Of a DNA stretch of 64,000 nucleotides, positions 29,835 through 39,476 are shown piece after piece. The stretch is from Aeromicrobium sp. Sec7.5. Its GTDB lineage: Bacteria; Actinomycetota; Actinomycetes; Propionibacteriales; Nocardioidaceae. Position 1 is the stretch's first letter, and each line of letters starts with the position of its first letter. Made by a program: the position numbers and the translations under genes. The notes under the pieces were generated by a model. It was not told the origin of the DNA, made no database searches, and was given only the letters and a program-made list of their open reading frames with translations. The DNA lies in contig NZ_JBAJIJ010000001.1 of the NCBI RefSeq assembly GCF_036867135.1, positions 1,364,001 to 1,428,000 on the forward strand. Direction: 5' to 3'.

Positions 29835-32687
29835 GTGGCTGTCAGAGTCCACGAGCTCGCACGTGAGCTCGGAGTCGAGAGCAAGACCATCCTGTCCACG
29901 TTGAAGGACATGGGTGAGTACGTGAAGTCTGCGTCCTCGAGCGTGGAGGCCCCCGTGGTCCGCCGCCTCAAGGAGGAGCACGGCGACGCGCTGCGCGCCC
30001 AGGGCAGCAAGAAGGCTTCGTCCAAGAAGCCCGCTGCCCCGGCCGAGCCGGCGGAGTCCGAGGCCCCGACCGAGACGGTCGCGGCCGACTCCGGTCAGCC
30101 GACCGTGCCGACCGAGCCGTCCGAGGCGGTCACGGTCGCTCCGCGCACCCCGGGACCCCGTCCCGGGCCGCGTGCCCCGCAGGCTCCGGTGGAGGCCGAG
30201 GAGGCGCCGATCCCGGAGCCCACCCAGGCACCGGCCGCGAGCACGCCGGACGAGCCGGAGGCTGCGGCTGCCGACACGTCCACGGCGCCGAGCCCCGGAC
30301 CGCGTCCTGGTCCCCGCCCCCCGGCCGCTCCGGCAGCCGGTCCCGCGGGCGCCGGTCCGCGTCCCGGTGGTCCCCGTCCCACGGCGCGACCGGGCAACAA
30401 CCCGTTCTCGTCGAAGCAGGGCATGGCGCAGGAGCGCCCGCCGCGGCCCCCGGCCGCGCGTGAGGGTGGCGCCGCGCCGCGCCCCGGCATGCCGCGCCCG
30501 AACCCGGCCATGATGCCGAAGCAGTCCGGTCTCACCCCGGCGCGCCCCGGACCCGGCGGCGGACGCCCCGGTCCCGGTGGACGCACGGGCGGCCCGGGTG
30601 GTCGTCCCGGCGGTGCCGGCGGTGGCCCCGGTGGTCGTCCCGGTGGCGGTGGCGGCGGCGGATTCGCCGGTCGTCCCGGCGGTGGCGGCGGAGCCCCCGG
30701 TGGCTTCGGCGGTCGTCCCGGTGGTGGCCCCGGTGGTCCCGGTCGCGCCGGCCGCGGTGGCACCCAGGGTGCCTTCGGTCGCGCGGGCGGTCCGGTTCGT
30801 CGCGGGCGCAAGAGCAAGCGCGCGAAGCGTCAGGAATTCGACCAGATGCAGGCGCCGGCGATCGGTGGCGTGCGGGTCCGCAAGGGTGGCGGCGAGGTCG
30901 TCCGCCTGGCGCGTGGCGCCTCGCTGACCGACTTCGCCGACAAGGTCGGCGTCGACGCGGCGTCCCTCGTCCAGGTGCTGTTCCACATGGGCGAGATGGT
31001 CACCGCGACGCAGTCGGTCAACGACGAGACGTTGCAGCTCCTCGGCACCGAGCTGGACTACGACGTCCAGATCGTCTCGCCCGAGGACGAGGACCGCGAG
31101 CTGCTGGAGTCCTTCTCGCTGGAGTTCGGCGAGGACGAGGGCGACGACAGCAACCTGGCGGCCCGTCCGCCGGTCGTCACGGTCATGGGTCACGTCGACC
31201 ACGGCAAGACGAAGCTCCTCGATGCGCTGCGCAACTCCAACGTGGTCGCCAAGGAGGCCGGTGGCATCACGCAGTCCATCGGCGCCTACCAGGTCGCCAC
31301 GGAGCTCGACGGTGTCGAGCGCGCCATCACCCTGATCGACACCCCCGGTCACGAGGCGTTCACCGCCATGCGTGCCCGCGGCGCCCAGGCCACCGACATC
31401 GCGATCCTCGTGGTCGCGGCTGACGACGGCGTGATGCCGCAGACGGTCGAGGCGCTCAACCACGCCAAGGCCGCCGGTGTGCCGATCGTCGTGGCGGTCA
31501 ACAAGATCGACAAGCCCGACGCCGATGCGTCGAAGGCTCGCGGTCAGCTCACCGAGTACGGACTCGTGCCCGAGGAGTACGGCGGAGACACGATGTTCGT
31601 CGACGTCTCGGCCAAGGCCGGCACGGGCCTGGAGGACCTCCTCGCGGCGGTCGTCCTGACCGCGGACGCGTCGCTGGACCTGCGGGCCAACCCCGACCAG
31701 AACGCCGAGGGTCTCGCCATCGAGGCGCACCTCGACCGTGGTCGTGGCCCCGTCGCCACCGTGCTCGTCCAGCGCGGCACGCTGCGCGTCGGCGACACCC
31801 TGGTGGCCGGTTCGGCCTTCGGTCGTGTCCGGGCGCTGCTCGACGAGTTCGGCGAGACGATCCAGGAAGCGACACCGTCGCGTCCGGCCCTCGTGCTCGG
31901 TCTGACCTCGGTGCCCGGCGCCGGTGACAACTTCATGGTCGTCACCGACGACCGCATCGCGCGACAGATCGCCGAGAAGCGTGAGGCGCGCGAGCGCAAC
32001 GCGCTGCTGGCCAAGCGCAGCAGCCGACGCACCCTCGAGGACTTCATGTCCTCGTTGGAGAACGGCGAGACCGACGAGCTGCTGCTCATCCTCAAGGGTG
32101 ACGGTTCCGGTTCGGTCGAGGCGTTGGAGGACTCGCTGGCGGGCATCGACATCGGCAATGAGGTCGCGCTGCGCGTCATCGACCGCGGTGTGGGTGCGAT
32201 CACCGAGACCGACGTCAACCTCGCCGCCGCGTCGAACGCCGTCATCATCGGCTTCAACGTGCGTCCGCAGGGCAAGGCCACCGAGCTCGCCGACCGGGAG
32301 GGTGTCGAGATCAAGTACTACTCGGTCATCTACCAGGCGATCGAGGAGATCGAGTCCGCGCTCAAGGGCATGCTCAAGCCGGAGTTCGAGGAGATCCAGC
32401 TCGGCACGGCGGAGATCCGCGAGATCTTCCGCTCGTCGAAGATCGGCAACATCGCCGGTTGCATGGTCACGAGCGGCACGATCAAGCGCAACGCGAAGGT
32501 CCGACTCCTGCGCGACAGTGCGGTCGTCGCCGACAACCTCGACCTCTCGAGCCTCAAGCGCGAGAAGGACGACGTCAGCGAGGTCCGCGAGGGCTTCGAG
32601 TGCGGCCTCGTCATCCGGGGCTACGGCGACATCAAGAACGGTGACGTCATCGAGGCGTTCGAGCTGCGCGAGAAGCCGCGCGCCTGA
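29835..32687 (+). CDS. infB: Translation initiation factor IF-2
   Basis: The 950-residue GTPase brings initiator tRNA to the 30S subunit. The G1 motif GHVDHGKT is at residues 452-459, with DTPGHE (G3) and NKID (G4) following. Residues about 60-330 form a long linker rich in Pro, Gly, Arg and Ala, with runs of Gly-rich repeats around 30540-30780, before the conserved core. The GTG start has AAGGAGA upstream. The linker is longer and more Gly-rich than in E. coli; variation there is tolerated. A strong hairpin follows the stop. Confidence 0.98.
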   Translation: MAVRVHELARELGVESKTILSTLKDMGEYVKSASSSVEAPVVRRLKEEHGDALRAQGSKKASSKKPAAPAEPAESEAPTETVAADSGQPTVPTEPSEAVTVAPRTPGPRPGPRAPQAPVEAEEAPIPEPTQAPAASTPDEPEAAAADTSTAPSPGPRPGPRPPAAPAAGPAGAGPRPGGPRPTARPGNNPFSSKQGMAQERPPRPPAAREGGAAPRPGMPRPNPAMMPKQSGLTPARPGPGGGRPGPGGRTGGPGGRPGGAGGGPGGRPGGGGGGGFAGRPGGGGGAPGGFGGRPGGGPGGPGRAGRGGTQGAFGRAGGPVRRGRKSKRAKRQEFDQMQAPAIGGVRVRKGGGEVVRLARGASLTDFADKVGVDAASLVQVLFHMGEMVTATQSVNDETLQLLGTELDYDVQIVSPEDEDRELLESFSLEFGEDEGDDSNLAARPPVVTVMGHVDHGKTKLLDALRNSNVVAKEAGGITQSIGAYQVATELDGVERAITLIDTPGHEAFTAMRARGAQATDIAILVVAADDGVMPQTVEALNHAKAAGVPIVVAVNKIDKPDADASKARGQLTEYGLVPEEYGGDTMFVDVSAKAGTGLEDLLAAVVLTADASLDLRANPDQNAEGLAIEAHLDRGRGPVATVLVQRGTLRVGDTLVAGSAFGRVRALLDEFGETIQEATPSRPALVLGLTSVPGAGDNFMVVTDDRIARQIAEKREARERNALLAKRSSRRTLEDFMSSLENGETDELLLILKGDGSGSVEALEDSLAGIDIGNEVALRVIDRGVGAITETDVNLAAASNAVIIGFNVRPQGKATELADREGVEIKYYSVIYQAIEEIESALKGMLKPEFEEIQLGTAEIREIFRSSKIGNIAGCMVTSGTIKRNAKVRLLRDSAVVADNLDLSSLKREKDDVSEVREGFECGLVIRGYGDIKNGDVIEAFELREKPRA

Positions 32688-32708
32688 CGCGCGACCACGA
32701 CGGCGGTC

Positions 32709-32775
32709 GAGCCTCGAAGCCTGTCCACCCGGGCAGGCTTCGAGGCTCCTCCTCGGCGTCGCACCTCAGCCAACC
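32709..32775. repeat. Dispersed palindromic repeat, copy B, with 18-bp hairpin
   Basis: A perfect 15-base arm (GAGCCTCGAAGCCTG) plus three more pairs forms an 18-base-pair stem with a 4-base loop at 32709-32748. The right part continues into GCACCTCAGCC, matching the reverse complement of copy A near 8731. The hairpin lies 22 bases after the infB stop and may also act as a transcription attenuator before rbfA. Confidence 0.65.
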
Positions 32776-32800
32776 TGGCTGAAGAACTAGGAGAAGCATC

Positions 32801-33238
32801 ATGGCTGGAGCACGCCAGCACCAGATCGCCGACCGCATCAAGGTCATCGTCGCCGAGCTCCTCGAGCGACGGGTCAAGGACCCGCGTCTCGGATTCGTCA
32901 CGATCACCGACGTCCGCGTGACCGGTGACAACCAGCACGCCTCGATCTTCTACACGGTCCTGGGCGACGCCGAGGCCATCGAGGGCAGCGGTGCCGCCCT
33001 GCGCAGCGCCACCGGCATGCTGCGCTCGGAGGTCGCCAAGCGCCTCAACCTGCGGCTCGCGCCGACCCTGGAGTTCTTCCTCGACGCCGTGCCCGACACG
33101 GCCCGGCACATCGAGGAGCTCCTGGCCAAGGCGCGGGAGTCCGACGCCGACGTCGCCGCCCGCGCCGAGGGCGCGCAGTACGCCGGCGACGCCGATCCGT
33201 ACCGGCGACCCACCGACGAGGACGACGAGGACGAGTGA
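32801..33238 (+). CDS. rbfA: Ribosome-binding factor A
   Basis: The 145-residue KH-like protein is required for late 30S maturation and cold growth. The stretch [32 protein letters not shown], read in sections, is the RbfA signature, and the C terminus is an acidic tail. Start ATG has AGGAGA nearby. It lies in the classical infB-rbfA-truB order and overlaps truB by 4 bases (GTGA). Confidence 0.95.
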   Translation: MAGARQHQIADRIKVIVAELLERRVKDPRLGFVTITDVRVTGDNQHASIFYTVLGDAEAIEGSGAALRSATGMLRSEVAKRLNLRLAPTLEFFLDAVPDTARHIEELLAKARESDADVAARAEGAQYAGDADPYRRPTDEDDEDE

Positions 33239-34122
33239 GCGACGCTCCTGAGGTCACGCCCGGCCTGGTCGTCGTCGACAAGCCGGGAGGCTGGACGTCG
33301 CACGACGTGGTCGGTCGGGGCCGCCGCCTGGCCGGCACCCGCAAGGTCGGTCACGCCGGGACCCTCGACCCGATGGCCACGGGCGTCCTGCTCCTCGGCA
33401 TCGGCCGCGCCACGCGCCTGCTCGGCCAGCTGCAGCTCACCGACAAGGCGTACGACGCGACGATCCGCCTGGGTCAGGCGACCGTCACCGAGGACGCCGA
33501 GGGCGAGGTCGTCTCGACGACCCCGGCCGGTCACGTGACCGACGACGAGATCGAGGCAGCACTCGTTCCGTTGCGCGGTGACATCTCGCAGGTCCCGTCG
33601 GCCGTCTCCGCCATCAAGGTCGACGGTCAGCGGGCGTACGCCCGGGTGCGTGCCGGCGAGGACGTGAAGCTCGCCGCCCGCCCGGTCCGGATCGAGGAGC
33701 TCTCGGTGAGCGCGATCCGCCGCACGGGCGACCTCGTCGACGTCGACGTCCACGTCGAGTGCACGACCGGCACCTACGTGCGTGCCCTCGCTCGCGACCT
33801 GGGCGACTCGCTCGGCGTGGGCGGACACCTCGCGATGCTGCGTCGCACCAGGGTCGGCCCGTTCTCGCTCCAGCACGCCGCCACGCTCGACGAGCTCGCC
33901 GACGACTGGCAGGTCATCGGCCTGGACACCGTGACCCGTCTGGCGTTCGCGTCGTACGACCTCACGCAGGAGCAGGCCGACGACGTCCGCTTCGGCCGCA
34001 CGCTCACGAGCATCGACCTCGGCGACCCCGGCAAGGTCGCTCTCTTCGATCCTGCGGGCACGTTCCTCGCGCTGTACGAGCAGCGCGGAGCGACGGCCAG
34101 GCCGGTCTCGGTCTTCGTCTAG
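33235..34122 (+). CDS. truB: tRNA pseudouridine-55 synthase
   Basis: The 295-residue enzyme isomerises U55 in the T-loop of tRNAs. The catalytic aspartate is Asp45 in [13 protein letters not shown], and the [10 protein letters not shown] region plus [11 protein letters not shown] are TruB signatures. The GTG start overlaps the rbfA stop. The final third carries a TruB C-terminal domain typical of actinobacteria. The stop TAG is reused in the -10 of the next gene. Confidence 0.96.
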   Translation: MSDAPEVTPGLVVVDKPGGWTSHDVVGRGRRLAGTRKVGHAGTLDPMATGVLLLGIGRATRLLGQLQLTDKAYDATIRLGQATVTEDAEGEVVSTTPAGHVTDDEIEAALVPLRGDISQVPSAVSAIKVDGQRAYARVRAGEDVKLAARPVRIEELSVSAIRRTGDLVDVDVHVECTTGTYVRALARDLGDSLGVGGHLAMLRRTRVGPFSLQHAATLDELADDWQVIGLDTVTRLAFASYDLTQEQADDVRFGRTLTSIDLGDPGKVALFDPAGTFLALYEQRGATARPVSVFV

Positions 34123-34125
34123 GGT
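34120..34125 (+). promoter_or_regulatory. -10 box TAGGGT before PLD gene, formed by the truB stop
   Basis: TAGGGT overlaps the truB stop codon and ends 7 bases before the ATG at 34133. The same bases can act as an AGGGT ribosome-binding site. Confidence 0.4.
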
Positions 34126-34132
34126 GACGGCC

Positions 34133-35371
34133 ATGTGGTCGTCCCTGCCGTCTCCGCGCCGGGTCGCCTGGGAGGTCCTCAAGTCCTGGTTCATGGCGGT
34201 CGTCGCCGTCATGGCCGGCATCATGGGCACCACCAAGATCCGCAAGGTGCTGCGCGGTCAGCGAGCCCACGGCTTTCCCGTTACGCCGCCCGCCACGGTC
34301 GAGACGGCGCGCGGCTCCGCCACGGTCTACACCTACGGCAACCACCTCTTCGAGGACATGATCGCCGCGATCGACGCCGCGGAGCACCGCATCTTCTTCG
34401 AGTCGTTCATCGTCAAGGGCGACGCGGAGGGACACCGGTTCAAGGCCGCCCTGCAGGCGGCCGCCGCGCGGGGGGTGCGCGTGCACGTCGTGTACGACGC
34501 GTTCGCGAACCTCGTCGTCCCGCGCCGGTTCTTCGCCTTCGGACCCGGCATCCAGGTCCTGCGCTACCCCGTCTACACCGCCGGGTTCCGGCCGCTCAGC
34601 CTGCGGCGGTGGGGGCGCGACCACCGCAAGATCCTGGTCGTCGACGACTCGGTCGGCTTCATCGGTGGCTACAACGTCGGCTCCCTGTACGCGACGCAGT
34701 GGCGCGACACCCACCTGCGCATCAGTGGCTCGGCGGTGTGGGACCTCGCCAACGCCTTCGTCGACTTCTGGAACATGCTGCGGCCGGACGCCCCGATCCA
34801 GGGGTCGGGCTCGACCGACTGGGACCCGCGGGTGCGGATCCATCGCAACGTGCCACGCCAGCTGGTCTTCCCGATCCGCGGCATGTACCTCGAGGCGATC
34901 GACCGCGCGACGCGCCACATCCACATCACGGCCGCGTACTTCATCCCGGACCACGACATCCTCAACGCCCTGCTCCAGGCGCGCCAGCGCGGCGTGGCCG
35001 TGACGATCGTGGTCCCCGAGATCTCCAACCACGTCGTGACCGACTGGCTCTCACGCGGTTTCTACGGGCGCCTGCTGGCGGCGGGGGTGCGCATCCACCG
35101 CTACCGCGACCACATGGTGCATGCCAAGACCTGCACGATCGACGGCGAGTGGAGCACGATCGGCACGGCCAACATCGACCGGTTGAGCCTGAGCGGCAAC
35201 TACGAGGTCAACGTCGAGGTCGTCGACCCGGGACTGGCGGCTCACCTCGAGGACGTCTTCGCCCGCGACCTCACGAACTGCACCGAGCTGACCCGCGCCG
35301 AGTGGGACCGTCGCTGGGTCGTGTCGCGCGCGTGCGAGCTGTTGCTCCGCCCGCTGCGTCGCCTGCTGTAG
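34133..35371 (+). CDS. Phospholipase D-family cardiolipin synthase-like protein
   Basis: The 412-residue protein has two PLD motifs, HRKILVVDD (first HKD) and HAKTCTID (second), with the usual GG(Y/F)N and GTANID environments. An N-terminal hydrophobic stretch (about residues 17-33) could anchor it to the membrane. This is the layout of bacterial ClsA/ClsB-type cardiolipin synthases, which join two phosphatidylglycerols or transfer a phosphatidyl group; exact specificity is uncertain. CdsA and PgsA, which make the precursors, are also in this window. The ATG at 34133 is favoured over GTG 34124. Confidence 0.85.
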   Translation: MWSSLPSPRRVAWEVLKSWFMAVVAVMAGIMGTTKIRKVLRGQRAHGFPVTPPATVETARGSATVYTYGNHLFEDMIAAIDAAEHRIFFESFIVKGDAEGHRFKAALQAAAARGVRVHVVYDAFANLVVPRRFFAFGPGIQVLRYPVYTAGFRPLSLRRWGRDHRKILVVDDSVGFIGGYNVGSLYATQWRDTHLRISGSAVWDLANAFVDFWNMLRPDAPIQGSGSTDWDPRVRIHRNVPRQLVFPIRGMYLEAIDRATRHIHITAAYFIPDHDILNALLQARQRGVAVTIVVPEISNHVVTDWLSRGFYGRLLAAGVRIHRYRDHMVHAKTCTIDGEWSTIGTANIDRLSLSGNYEVNVEVVDPGLAAHLEDVFARDLTNCTELTRAEWDRRWVVSRACELLLRPLRRLL

Positions 35372-35381
35372 CGACGACCGC

Positions 35382-35423
35382 GTGACCCGGACCCGGGTCA
35401 CCACCGGACCGGTGTGGCACAGT
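35382..35423 (+). promoter_or_regulatory. ribF promoter region with two adjacent palindromes
   Basis: A palindrome with perfect 9-base arms (GTGACCCGG / CCGGGTCAC, 35382-35401) is followed by CACCGG-A-CCGGTG (35402-35414). A CACAGT box (35418-35423) sits 6 bases before the GTG at 35430, suggesting a leaderless start under the control of a dimeric regulator. The first palindrome may also terminate the PLD gene. Confidence 0.45.
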
Positions 35424-35429
35424 TCTGCC

Positions 35430-36368
35430 GTGGCGATCTGGCGTGACGTGGCAGGGGCGGGGTCAGCCCCGTCGACCTCGTCGACCGTCGTCACGATCGG
35501 GACGTTCGACGGGGTCCACCGCGGTCACCAGACGCTCCTGGCCCGGGCCCGGGAAGTCGCGGACGCGGCGGGGGAGCAGGTCGTGGCCGTCACCTTCGAC
35601 CCGCACCCCATCGCCGTGTTCGCCCCGGAGCGAGCGCCCCGCCTGCTGACCGACCTCGAGCGACGGGTCGAGCTGCTGCACGCCGGAGGCGCCGACGAGG
35701 TCCGCGTCCTGGCCTTCGACCGGACGATGGCCACGTGGGCGCCCGACGAGTTCGCCCAGCGGGTGCTGGTCGACGACCTGCGCGCCTCGCACGTCGTGGT
35801 GGGCCAGAACTTCACGTACGGCAGCAAGGCCGCCGGCGACGTGGCGTGCCTCTCCGACTTCGGTTCCGGCCACGGCTTCGCCACCGAGGCCCTCGAGCTC
35901 GCGGGCGGCTCCGAGGAGTACTCGTCGACCTTGGTGCGGCGCCTCGTCGAGAGCGGCGACGTCGCTGGGGCGGCTGAGGTGCTCGGTCGGCCCGCCGAGG
36001 TCAACGGGGTCGTCGTCCAGGGTGAGCAGCGCGGTCGCGAGCTCGGCTACCCGACCGCCAACGTGCCGGTGGCCGACGGTCTCGCCACGCCCGCCGACGG
36101 CGTCTACGCCGCGTGGGTGATCGACCTGGACGGGGCCGGGGAGCGGTGGCCGGCAGCGGTGTCGGTGGGTGACAACCCGACCTTCGAGGGGGTCTCGCGC
36201 CGCGTGGAGTCCTACGTCATCGACCGCACCGGCCTCGACCTCTACGGCCACCGCATCCGCGTCGAGCTCGTCGCGCGGCTCCGCGGCATGGAGGCCTATC
36301 CCTCCCTGGCGGCCCTGGTGGAGCAGATGGACGCCGACGTCGGCCGGGCCCGCACGGTCCTGGCCTGA
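35430..36368 (+). CDS. ribF: Bifunctional riboflavin kinase/FAD synthetase
   Basis: The 312-residue enzyme makes FMN from riboflavin and ATP, then FAD. The N-terminal nucleotidyltransferase half has TIGTFDGVHRGHQ and VVAVTFDPHP. The C-terminal riboflavin kinase half has GRELGYPTANVP and GVYAAWVI plus the usual late segment with NPTFEG. The frame also opens at 35382, but start GTG 35430 (VAIWRDV, like the usual 'M-x-V-W-R' opening) fits the family and a leaderless promoter. It sits between truB/PLD and rpsO as in mycobacteria. Confidence 0.95.
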   Translation: MAIWRDVAGAGSAPSTSSTVVTIGTFDGVHRGHQTLLARAREVADAAGEQVVAVTFDPHPIAVFAPERAPRLLTDLERRVELLHAGGADEVRVLAFDRTMATWAPDEFAQRVLVDDLRASHVVVGQNFTYGSKAAGDVACLSDFGSGHGFATEALELAGGSEEYSSTLVRRLVESGDVAGAAEVLGRPAEVNGVVVQGEQRGRELGYPTANVPVADGLATPADGVYAAWVIDLDGAGERWPAAVSVGDNPTFEGVSRRVESYVIDRTGLDLYGHRIRVELVARLRGMEAYPSLAALVEQMDADVGRARTVLA

Positions 36369-36497
36369 GCGGCACCGACCGGATTGGCTCCCGACGGGGC
36401 CTGACTGATAGCCTGAGAGATGCCGTGTATCGGCCGCGGATCCCATGCCCCGAAGAACATGCCCGGGTGCGCCGCGCTACGACTCCAGGAGTATCGA

Positions 36498-36788
36498 ATG
36501 TCGAAGAAGACTGCTGCGCCCACCGTGGCCGAGCTGTCCAGGTCCGAGATCATCGCGCAGTACGCCACCCACGAGGGCGACACCGGTTCTCCCGAGGTCC
36601 AGATCGCTCTGCTCACGCAGCGCATCTCGCACCTCACGGGTCACCTGCAGGAGCACAAGCACGACCACCACAGCCGTCGCGGCCTGCTGCTGCTCGTCGG
36701 CCAGCGCCGTCGCCTGCTGAACTACGTGCAGAACACCGACATCGAGCGCTACCGCGGCCTCATCGAGCGCCTCGGTCTGCGTCGCTGA
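36498..36788 (+). CDS. rpsO: 30S ribosomal protein S15
   Basis: The 96-residue protein binds 16S rRNA. It contains the S15 signature [39 protein letters not shown] and [12 protein letters not shown]. The ATG has an AGGAG site 8 bases ahead. About 130 bases of leader precede it, with a possible TAGCCT -10 near 36411; S15 leaders are often folded for autoregulation, but none was proven here. A GC-rich hairpin follows, then the long pnp leader. Confidence 0.97.
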   Translation: MSKKTAAPTVAELSRSEIIAQYATHEGDTGSPEVQIALLTQRISHLTGHLQEHKHDHHSRRGLLLLVGQRRRLLNYVQNTDIERYRGLIERLGLRR

Positions 36789-36831
36789 CACGCCACGGGC
36801 GGTCGTCCCTGACGGGCGGCCGCCCGGCGTG
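36789..36831 (+). terminator. Hairpin after rpsO
   Basis: CACGCC pairs with GGCGTG and GGGCGG pairs with CCGCCC around a loop, starting at the rpsO stop. No T-tract follows; it may terminate or process the rpsO-pnp message. Confidence 0.5.
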
Positions 36832-36888
36832 CATCATGGCAACGTGCACCATCGCTGAACCCCACAACTGAATCACCGCTTATCCAGG

Positions 36889-37153
36889 GACGAGATCAGG
36901 CCAGCCGTTCGATCCTCGGTAGTGGCTCTCGGAGCAGGTCGAACGACACCGTCGTCACGACTGGGCAGCTCCGCGGGCCTCGATCGAAGATCGGAAACAC
37001 CCGGGCCATCCCGGCCTCCCACACGTCGCCCGCGCCCCGACTCCATGAGTACGGCGCCCAGCGCGACGTGTCGGTTCGGGCCTGTGCCCCGTCCTCCACA
37101 GTGGGCCTCCGCGCCCATGTCACCAGTGGGCTCTGCCCACGGAAGGGACATCC
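36889..37153 (+). ncRNA. Structured pnp leader (candidate Actino-pnp motif)
   Basis: There is no gene in this 265-base stretch. It contains paired arms CGTTCGA/TCGAACG (36906-36912 with 36939-36945), ACACGTCGC/GCGACGTGT (37021-37029 with 37063-37071, enclosing GCGCC/GGCGC), and GTGGGC-TCT-GCCCAC (37126-37140) directly before GGAAGGGA. A second GTGGGC at 37101 could compete with the last hairpin. Position upstream of pnp in an actinomycete matches the described Actino-pnp RNA motif, but a covariance search was not possible, so the identity is an inference. Confidence 0.55.
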
Positions 37154-39391
37154 ATGACGGATTCCATCCACACTGTCGAGACCGTGATCGACAACGGTCG
37201 CTTCGGCACCCGCACGGTCCGCTTCGAGACGGGCCAGCTGGCCCAGCAGGCCGCCGGCGCCGTGTCGGCGTTCCTCGACGACGACACCATGCTGCTGTCG
37301 GCCACCACGGCCGGCAAGCACCCCAAGGATCACTTCGACTTCTTCCCCCTGACGATCGACGTCGAGGAGCGGATGTACGCCGCGGGTCGCATCCCGGGGT
37401 CGTTCTTCCGTCGTGAGGGTCGCCCGTCCGAGGACGCGATCCTCACGTGCCGCCTGATCGACCGTCCGCTGCGCCCGACCTTCAAGAAGGGTCTGCGCAA
37501 CGAGGTCCAGGTCGTCATCACGGTCCTGGCGCTCAACCCCGACGCCCCGTACGACGTGCTCGCGATCAACGCCGCGTCGGCGTCCACGCAGATCTCCGGC
37601 CTGCCGTTCACCGGTCCGGTCGGCGCCACCCGCGTCGCCCTGATCGACGGCCAGTGGGTCGCGTTCCCGAGCCACAGCCAGCTCGAGGACGCCGTCTTCG
37701 ACATGGTCGTCGCGGGTCGCGTCGCCGGTGACGACGTCGCCATCATGATGGTCGAGGCCGAGTCCACCGAGGTCACCTGGGAGCTCGTCCAGTCGGGCGT
37801 CCAGGCCCCCACCGAGGAGATCGTGGCCCAGGGCCTCGACGCCGCGAAGGCCGTCATCAAGCAGCTGTGCGAGGCGCAGGCCGAGCTCGCGTCCCACGCG
37901 GCCAAGCCGGTCCGCGACTTCCCGGTCTTCCTCGACTACGAGGACGACGCGTACGAGGCCGTCGAGGCCATCGCCAAGGCCCCGCTGGCCGAGGCCGCCC
38001 AGATCGCCTTCAAGGCCGACCGCGAGGAGCGCGAGGCCGAGATCAAGGCCGACGTGCTCGAGCAGCTCGGCGCGCAGTTCGAGGGTCGTGAGAAGGAGCT
38101 CGGCGCGGCCGTCCGCTCCGTCCTCAAGTCCGTCATCCGCGAGCGCGTCCTGCGCGACAAGGTCCGCATCGACGGTCGTGGACTCGCCGACATCCGCGAG
38201 CTGTCGGCCGAGGTCGGCGTCATCCCGCGCGTGCACGGCTCGGCACTGTTCCAGCGTGGCGAGACCCAGATCCTGGGCGTCACCACGCTGAACATGCTCG
38301 ACATGGAGCAGAAGCTCGACACGCTGAGCCCCGAGACGAAGCGTCGCTACCTGCACAACTACAACTTCCCGCCGTTCTCGACCGGTGAGACCGGTCGTGT
38401 GGGCTCGCCCAAGCGTCGCGAGATCGGTCACGGCGCGCTCGCCGGCCGCGCGCTGCTGCCGGTGCTGCCGCCGCGCGAGGAGTTCCCGTACGCGATCCGC
38501 CAGGTCTCCGAGGCGCTGAGCTCCAACGGCTCCACGTCGATGGGCTCGGTCTGCGCGTCCACCCTGGGCCTGCTCAACGCCGGTGTGCCGCTGCGCGCCC
38601 CGGTCGCGGGCATCGCGATGGGCCTCATCTCCGGTGAGGTCGACGGCAAGACCGAGTACGTCACGCTGACCGACATCCTGGGAGCCGAGGACGCCTTCGG
38701 CGACATGGACTTCAAGGTCGCCGGCACGCGGGAGTTCGTCACGGCGCTGCAGCTCGACACCAAGCTCGACGGCATCCCCGCCGAGATCCTGGCTGGCGCG
38801 CTGACGCAGGCCCGCGACGCGCGCTTCGCGATCCTCGACGTCATGGCCGACGCGATCGACGAGCCCGACGAGATGAGCCCCTACGCTCCGCGGATCATCA
38901 CGATCAAGATCCCCGTCGACAAGATCGGTGAGGTCATCGGCCCCAAGGGCAAGATGATCAACCAGATCCAGGACGACACCGGCGCGAAGATCTCGATCGA
39001 CGACGACGGCACGGTCTTCGTCGGCGCCGACAACGGCGACGCCGCCGAGGCCGCCCGGTCCGCGATCAACTCGATCGCGAACCCGACGATGCCCGAGGTC
39101 GGCGAGCGCTACCTCGGCACCGTCGTCAAGACGGTCGACTTCGGCGCGTTCATCTCGCTGCTGCCGGGCAAGGACGGGCTGCTGCACATCAGCAAGCTGC
39201 GCGACCTGAACGGTGGCCAGCGGGTCAACAACGTCGACGACCTGCTGAGCGTCGGCCAGAAGATCCAGGTCGAGATCGCCGAGATCGGCGACCGCGGCAA
39301 GCTGTCGCTGATCCCGGTCGTCGAGAAGTCCGACGACGAGCCGTGGGCGTCCGACGCCCCGGCGGCCGACGAGGCCCCGTCCGAGGCCTGA
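37154..39391 (+). CDS. pnp: Polyribonucleotide nucleotidyltransferase (PNPase)
   Basis: The 745-residue exoribonuclease degrades RNA from the 3' end using phosphate and can also synthesise RNA tails. It has two RNase PH domains, a KH domain ([24 protein letters not shown], in parts) and a C-terminal S1 domain ([19 protein letters not shown]). Length and order are typical. A long structured leader lies upstream. A strong terminator follows the stop, so the downstream kynureninase gene is not in the same operon. Confidence 0.98.
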   Translation: MTDSIHTVETVIDNGRFGTRTVRFETGQLAQQAAGAVSAFLDDDTMLLSATTAGKHPKDHFDFFPLTIDVEERMYAAGRIPGSFFRREGRPSEDAILTCRLIDRPLRPTFKKGLRNEVQVVITVLALNPDAPYDVLAINAASASTQISGLPFTGPVGATRVALIDGQWVAFPSHSQLEDAVFDMVVAGRVAGDDVAIMMVEAESTEVTWELVQSGVQAPTEEIVAQGLDAAKAVIKQLCEAQAELASHAAKPVRDFPVFLDYEDDAYEAVEAIAKAPLAEAAQIAFKADREEREAEIKADVLEQLGAQFEGREKELGAAVRSVLKSVIRERVLRDKVRIDGRGLADIRELSAEVGVIPRVHGSALFQRGETQILGVTTLNMLDMEQKLDTLSPETKRRYLHNYNFPPFSTGETGRVGSPKRREIGHGALAGRALLPVLPPREEFPYAIRQVSEALSSNGSTSMGSVCASTLGLLNAGVPLRAPVAGIAMGLISGEVDGKTEYVTLTDILGAEDAFGDMDFKVAGTREFVTALQLDTKLDGIPAEILAGALTQARDARFAILDVMADAIDEPDEMSPYAPRIITIKIPVDKIGEVIGPKGKMINQIQDDTGAKISIDDDGTVFVGADNGDAAEAARSAINSIANPTMPEVGERYLGTVVKTVDFGAFISLLPGKDGLLHISKLRDLNGGQRVNNVDDLLSVGQKIQVEIAEIGDRGKLSLIPVVEKSDDEPWASDAPAADEAPSEA

Positions 39392-39406
39392 TCGACCCAG
39401 CTGCAC

Positions 39407-39447
39407 CACCGGACCCCGGTTCCCCGAGTGGGAGCCGGGGTCCGGTG
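39407..39447 (+). terminator. Terminator after pnp
   Basis: CACCGGACCCCGG pairs perfectly with CCGGGGTCCGGTG (13 base pairs), and five more pairs including one G-T extend it to an 18-base-pair stem with a 5-base loop. Confidence 0.85.
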
Positions 39448-39476
39448 CGTCCGGGGTGTGCGACGATCGCCCGATC

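Noticed and set aside
29190..31730. Long minus-strand frame of 846 codons opposite infB
   Set aside because: Repetitive Arg/Gly/Thr text produced by reading the Gly/Pro linker of infB backwards; no ribosome-binding site or motif.
36901..36945. tRNA-like GTTCGATCC near the pnp leader
   Set aside because: No acceptor stem, anticodon arm or CCA-compatible end can be folded; it is part of the leader stems.
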